Source: Prolixibacter denitrificans (GTDB lineage: Bacteria > Bacteroidota > Bacteroidia > Bacteroidales > Prolixibacteraceae). From it: 64,000 nucleotides of DNA. The notes under the pieces were generated by a model. That model worked only from the letters and a program-made list of their open reading frames with translations, had not been told where the DNA came from and did not search any database. Both the position numbers and the translations under genes were made by a program. The stretch covers positions 186,001 through 250,000 of the forward strand of contig NZ_PYGC01000003.1 of assembly GCF_003014495.1 (NCBI RefSeq), read 5' to 3'. Positions within the stretch are counted from its first letter, which is position 1. Each line of letters opens with the position of its first letter. Shown in pieces: positions 61,744 to 64,000 of this stretch.

Positions 61744-63204
61744 TTAACCCGTAATTTTTTCAGGTAATCCGTTTAATTGTACCTTCTTCTTTCCGGCTGG
61801 CCGGGGTACAAACATATCTTTGGGTGTTAAATCTAACGAATCTGCGACTTCTAAACAATACTCCAGCCGCCCTAAATCGTTGGCTGCATTGTTTGTCCCG
61901 AAAGTGAACTTCAATCCCGCGTCTTTAGCCCGCTTGATAAATGCCATGTTCGGAATACGATAACGCGCATTGATTTCCAGTGCCACTTCATTATCTTTCA
62001 ACACCTTGATGACCCGATCCATCCGTTCAGGTGTCCATAGTTCATCATACCGGGTAGCCAATTCATCCGGCAGGAACGTCGGATTGACATAAATATCTAC
62101 CGGCTCCTGGCTCATGATTGACTCAATGCGACTGACGAGCATTTCCATAAACTGCTGATCGTTATCGACAAAAGTTTCTTCCGGAATCCACAAGCGCATC
62201 CGCCGTCCTTTATCATCGGTCCACGTCATCGCGTCGGTGAAAATATAGTCGAACTTTGCCACAGCTTCCGGCGAGAAGAGCGTTACCCATTCACGTCCCT
62301 CACATTGCATGGCTTTGATTACCGGCTCATCTTTGATGCTTTCCAGGTATTCGTTTAACGTCTTATCATCCGTTACCGGGAATTTCAATCCGCAATTGGC
62401 GGCCACTCCGTAATTGATGCCCAAGTCGCGACCGTGACTGCGAAGCTCATCCATCGTCAGTCCGCCTTTCAAGTGCGAATGATAATCGATGACCGGAAAT
62501 CCTTGCTGGTTCAGCAACGTAAGCTGACGCGTAACAGCATCCTCATGTTCAGGCTCCGTTGCTGTTTCCTCGCTCTTATTCAATGGCATCACCCGAACTT
62601 CACTGACAGCAATATCTCCATCAACGGAAGTTTTATAGAGCGCCAATGTGCCTTCAGAAAAAACCATATTAGAACACTGCTTACTGCGCATGGGCAATGC
62701 CGGCTCATTGTACTCAGTTACTTTTTTTCCGTTCACACTAACGACAATATGATGTCCTTCGACCTCAACGCCTAGCTTGAACCACTGGTCATCATCCGCT
62801 GTGCGAACAAAGTTGTTCCGGATATGACTCAGACTTCCGGTTTTCTCCTGGTTACCGATTCTGTAGTCGCTGTTATTAATGAAAATATGGTATCCCGAAT
62901 GCTCGGGAATATTGGCATCCTGTGGAAAATGAACGCAAAAAATTCCTTCAGCCCCGGCGCTTGTTCTTACATTCGCCTCAACTTTGAAATCCTTCAGGGA
63001 AAACTTACTGTGTATTCCGGAATTATTATCGGCCAGCACATAATTCGAGTCGTTGTGCTGAACATCTTTCAGTGTCCAATATTTTTCGAAGTTACCGGAA
63101 TTCGTGACCAGCCACTCCCCTGTTCTTGGCTTTTGCTGACAGGAGAATGTGATTAGAGCAATTAGGGAAAGTCCCAATCCCAAGGGGAATGAATATCTTT
63201 TCAT
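61744..63204 (-). CDS. Lipoprotein with DUF1080 (3-keto-disaccharide hydrolase-type) and PHP-like domains
   Basis: 486 residues with a lipobox ITFSC (about residue 22). The N-terminal domain (about 30-215) is a concanavalin-like DUF1080 sandwich, with SGIHSKFSLKDFKVEANVR (in part), EHSGYHIFIN and VSVNGKKVTEYNEPA. The C-terminal half (about 235-470) resembles a PHP/amidohydrolase-type metal domain: DYHSHLKGGLTMDEL, a Glu in ALEINARYRI, and a late FGTNNAANDLGRLEYCLEVA. The DUF1080 family includes enzymes acting on glycosides and 3-keto-glycosides. The PHP-like part could hydrolyse a phosphate ester or amide. The substrate is unknown. Confidence 0.78.
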   Translation of the reverse strand: MKRYSFPLGLGLSLIALITFSCQQKPRTGEWLVTNSGNFEKYWTLKDVQHNDSNYVLADNNSGIHSKFSLKDFKVEANVRTSAGAEGIFCVHFPQDANIPEHSGYHIFINNSDYRIGNQEKTGSLSHIRNNFVRTADDDQWFKLGVEVEGHHIVVSVNGKKVTEYNEPALPMRSKQCSNMVFSEGTLALYKTSVDGDIAVSEVRVMPLNKSEETATEPEHEDAVTRQLTLLNQQGFPVIDYHSHLKGGLTMDELRSHGRDLGINYGVAANCGLKFPVTDDKTLNEYLESIKDEPVIKAMQCEGREWVTLFSPEAVAKFDYIFTDAMTWTDDKGRRMRLWIPEETFVDNDQQFMEMLVSRIESIMSQEPVDIYVNPTFLPDELATRYDELWTPERMDRVIKVLKDNEVALEINARYRIPNMAFIKRAKDAGLKFTFGTNNAANDLGRLEYCLEVADSLDLTPKDMFVPRPAGKKKVQLNGLPEKITG

Positions 63205-63296
63205 GAAAACAAGCAGGTTTAATTCGGTTTTGTTAGTATCAACGGAATGAGCAGCAATTTAGCAAAAATGTTCTTTTTCGCCACAAGGCACGCCAT

Positions 63297-63321
63297 AAAA
63301 AAGGCGCTGATTATTAGCGCC
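63297..63321 (-). terminator. Terminator of the cytidylate-kinase-like gene
   Basis: GGCGCT (63303-63308) pairs with AGCGCC (63316-63321). On the minus strand six T follow. It lies 27 bp past the stop. Confidence 0.8.
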
Positions 63322-63347
63322 TAAGTTTATTCATCTTTTGTCTTATC

Positions 63348-64000
63348 CTAAATAATGTGCCTGTTTTTCAGAACACTCACAATGGCATCCACAATGTGGT
63401 CGTCCAACATGGTAGAGTAATTGAAAATCAGATCGAAATCGGAATTATTTACCTTGCGGCCGGCGATGTGCTCAACAAACAAATCGCGCTGCCGATCGAT
63501 TTCAATCACATAATCGCGGGCATCGGAATGCGACAAACTACTGATTTGCATGATGCGGTTCACCCGCCAGTCAAGCGGCGCTTCAAGCCGAATCGCCAAC
63601 CGATCGGTAATTCCGTGACTCAGAATTTCACCCCCGCGACCAACAATGATATGATGTCCGGCAACGGCAAATGAACGAATGACCGTTCCAACCGTTTCAA
63701 TCACCTTTTGGTCGTCCGCGTCGTACACCTTCTCGGTAGAGAAGGCACTGGTTACCTCTTCGAGCGGCACCTTTTTCTCACTCAGAAATACATTCTTCAC
63801 ATGATTGGGGTCCATTTCCAGTTCATGAGAAGCCTCCTCGAGGATTTCTTTACTAATCCAACGCCACTCTACATCCGTTTTCGTTTCGGACAGGTAACTG
63901 TACCCCGTCAGTATTTTCGACAACTTAGTAGCAATGCGCTTAGCCGAACATCCGCATTCGCGCGAAATAGTGATGACGGGCCCCGGGGAAATATGTCCTT
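63348..64000 (-). CDS. Cytidylate kinase-like protein, 5' end outside window
   Basis: At least 217 codons are open to the right edge. A possible internal TTG start at 63923 would remove conserved sequence. Reading to the edge gives PGPVITISRECGCSAKRIATKLSK, quoted here only in part as ISRECGCSAKRIA. This is the nucleotide-binding start of the cytidylate-kinase-like family (ISREYGSGG-type). HHIIVGRGGEIL, IRLEAPLDWRVNRIM, DRQRDLFVEHIAGR and DFDLIFNYS follow. True Cmk has a standard P-loop; this family has the modified form, and its substrate is not established. Confidence 0.85.
   Translation of the reverse strand, partial: GHISPGPVITISRECGCSAKRIATKLSKILTGYSYLSETKTDVEWRWISKEILEEASHELEMDPNHVKNVFLSEKKVPLEEVTSAFSTEKVYDADDQKVIETVGTVIRSFAVAGHHIIVGRGGEILSHGITDRLAIRLEAPLDWRVNRIMQISSLSHSDARDYVIEIDRQRDLFVEHIAGRKVNNSDFDLIFNYSTMLDDHIVDAIVSVLKNRHII

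Overview
The window looks like a chromosomal segment of a Bacteroidota bacterium, probably Bacteroidales/Marinilabiliales (a Prolixibacteraceae-like genome is my inference, not shown by the sequence). The evidence is a type IX secretion sorting domain, many Cys-lipoproteins with short lipoboxes, TonB-type transducers, GH2/GH3/GH15 glycosidases, futalosine-route menaquinone genes, and upstream boxes matching the Bacteroidota -7 consensus TAnnTTTG. There is no rRNA, phage, CRISPR array or recognisable transposase or integrase gene. Most of the window has mid-range GC. One block, about 14.5-19.1 kb, is visibly AT-rich.

Layout. 1-8.9 kb (minus): a pentose-phosphate operon, transketolase, transaldolase, HAD phosphatase, 6-phosphogluconate dehydrogenase and glucose-6-phosphate dehydrogenase, ending in a GH15 glucosidase cut by the window edge. 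8.9-9.8 kb: gene-poor, degenerate DNA. 9.8-14.5 kb: an Asp/Glu-type racemase and DUF488 pair, then a Crp/Fnr regulator, a LigB-type dioxygenase (YgiD-like), a YtfG-like NAD(P)H quinone reductase and an unknown protein. 14.6-19.1 kb: a one-directional run of small AT-rich orphan genes. Each is followed by a structured repeat with integron attC-like geometry, and no integrase is visible. This is the most unusual part of the window.

19.1-28.7 kb: a GNAT/ATP-grasp fusion, a beta-phosphoglucomutase-like HAD protein, an M16 peptidase lipoprotein, an M49-like peptidase lipoprotein and small exported proteins. 28.8 kb: tRNA-Ser(GGA) with promoter and terminator. 29.2-43.3 kb: a large T9SS cargo protein, ClpB, a periplasmic TonB-C/TPR protein, MscS with DUF3078, an alpha/beta hydrolase, a dihydroorotate-dehydrogenase-like protein, TonB, and a fused Memo-AMMECR1 protein. 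43.3-49 kb: divergent GH3 and GH2 secreted glycosidases.

49-64 kb: topoisomerase III and YaaA; MqnB and MqnD; FolE; FabD; an AraD-like aldolase without the usual C-terminal tail; an M13 peptidase; aminopeptidase P; a divergent uracil-DNA glycosylase; a DUF1080-PHP fusion lipoprotein; and a cytidylate-kinase-like gene cut by the right edge. Hairpin terminators with T-tracts separate most transcription units.
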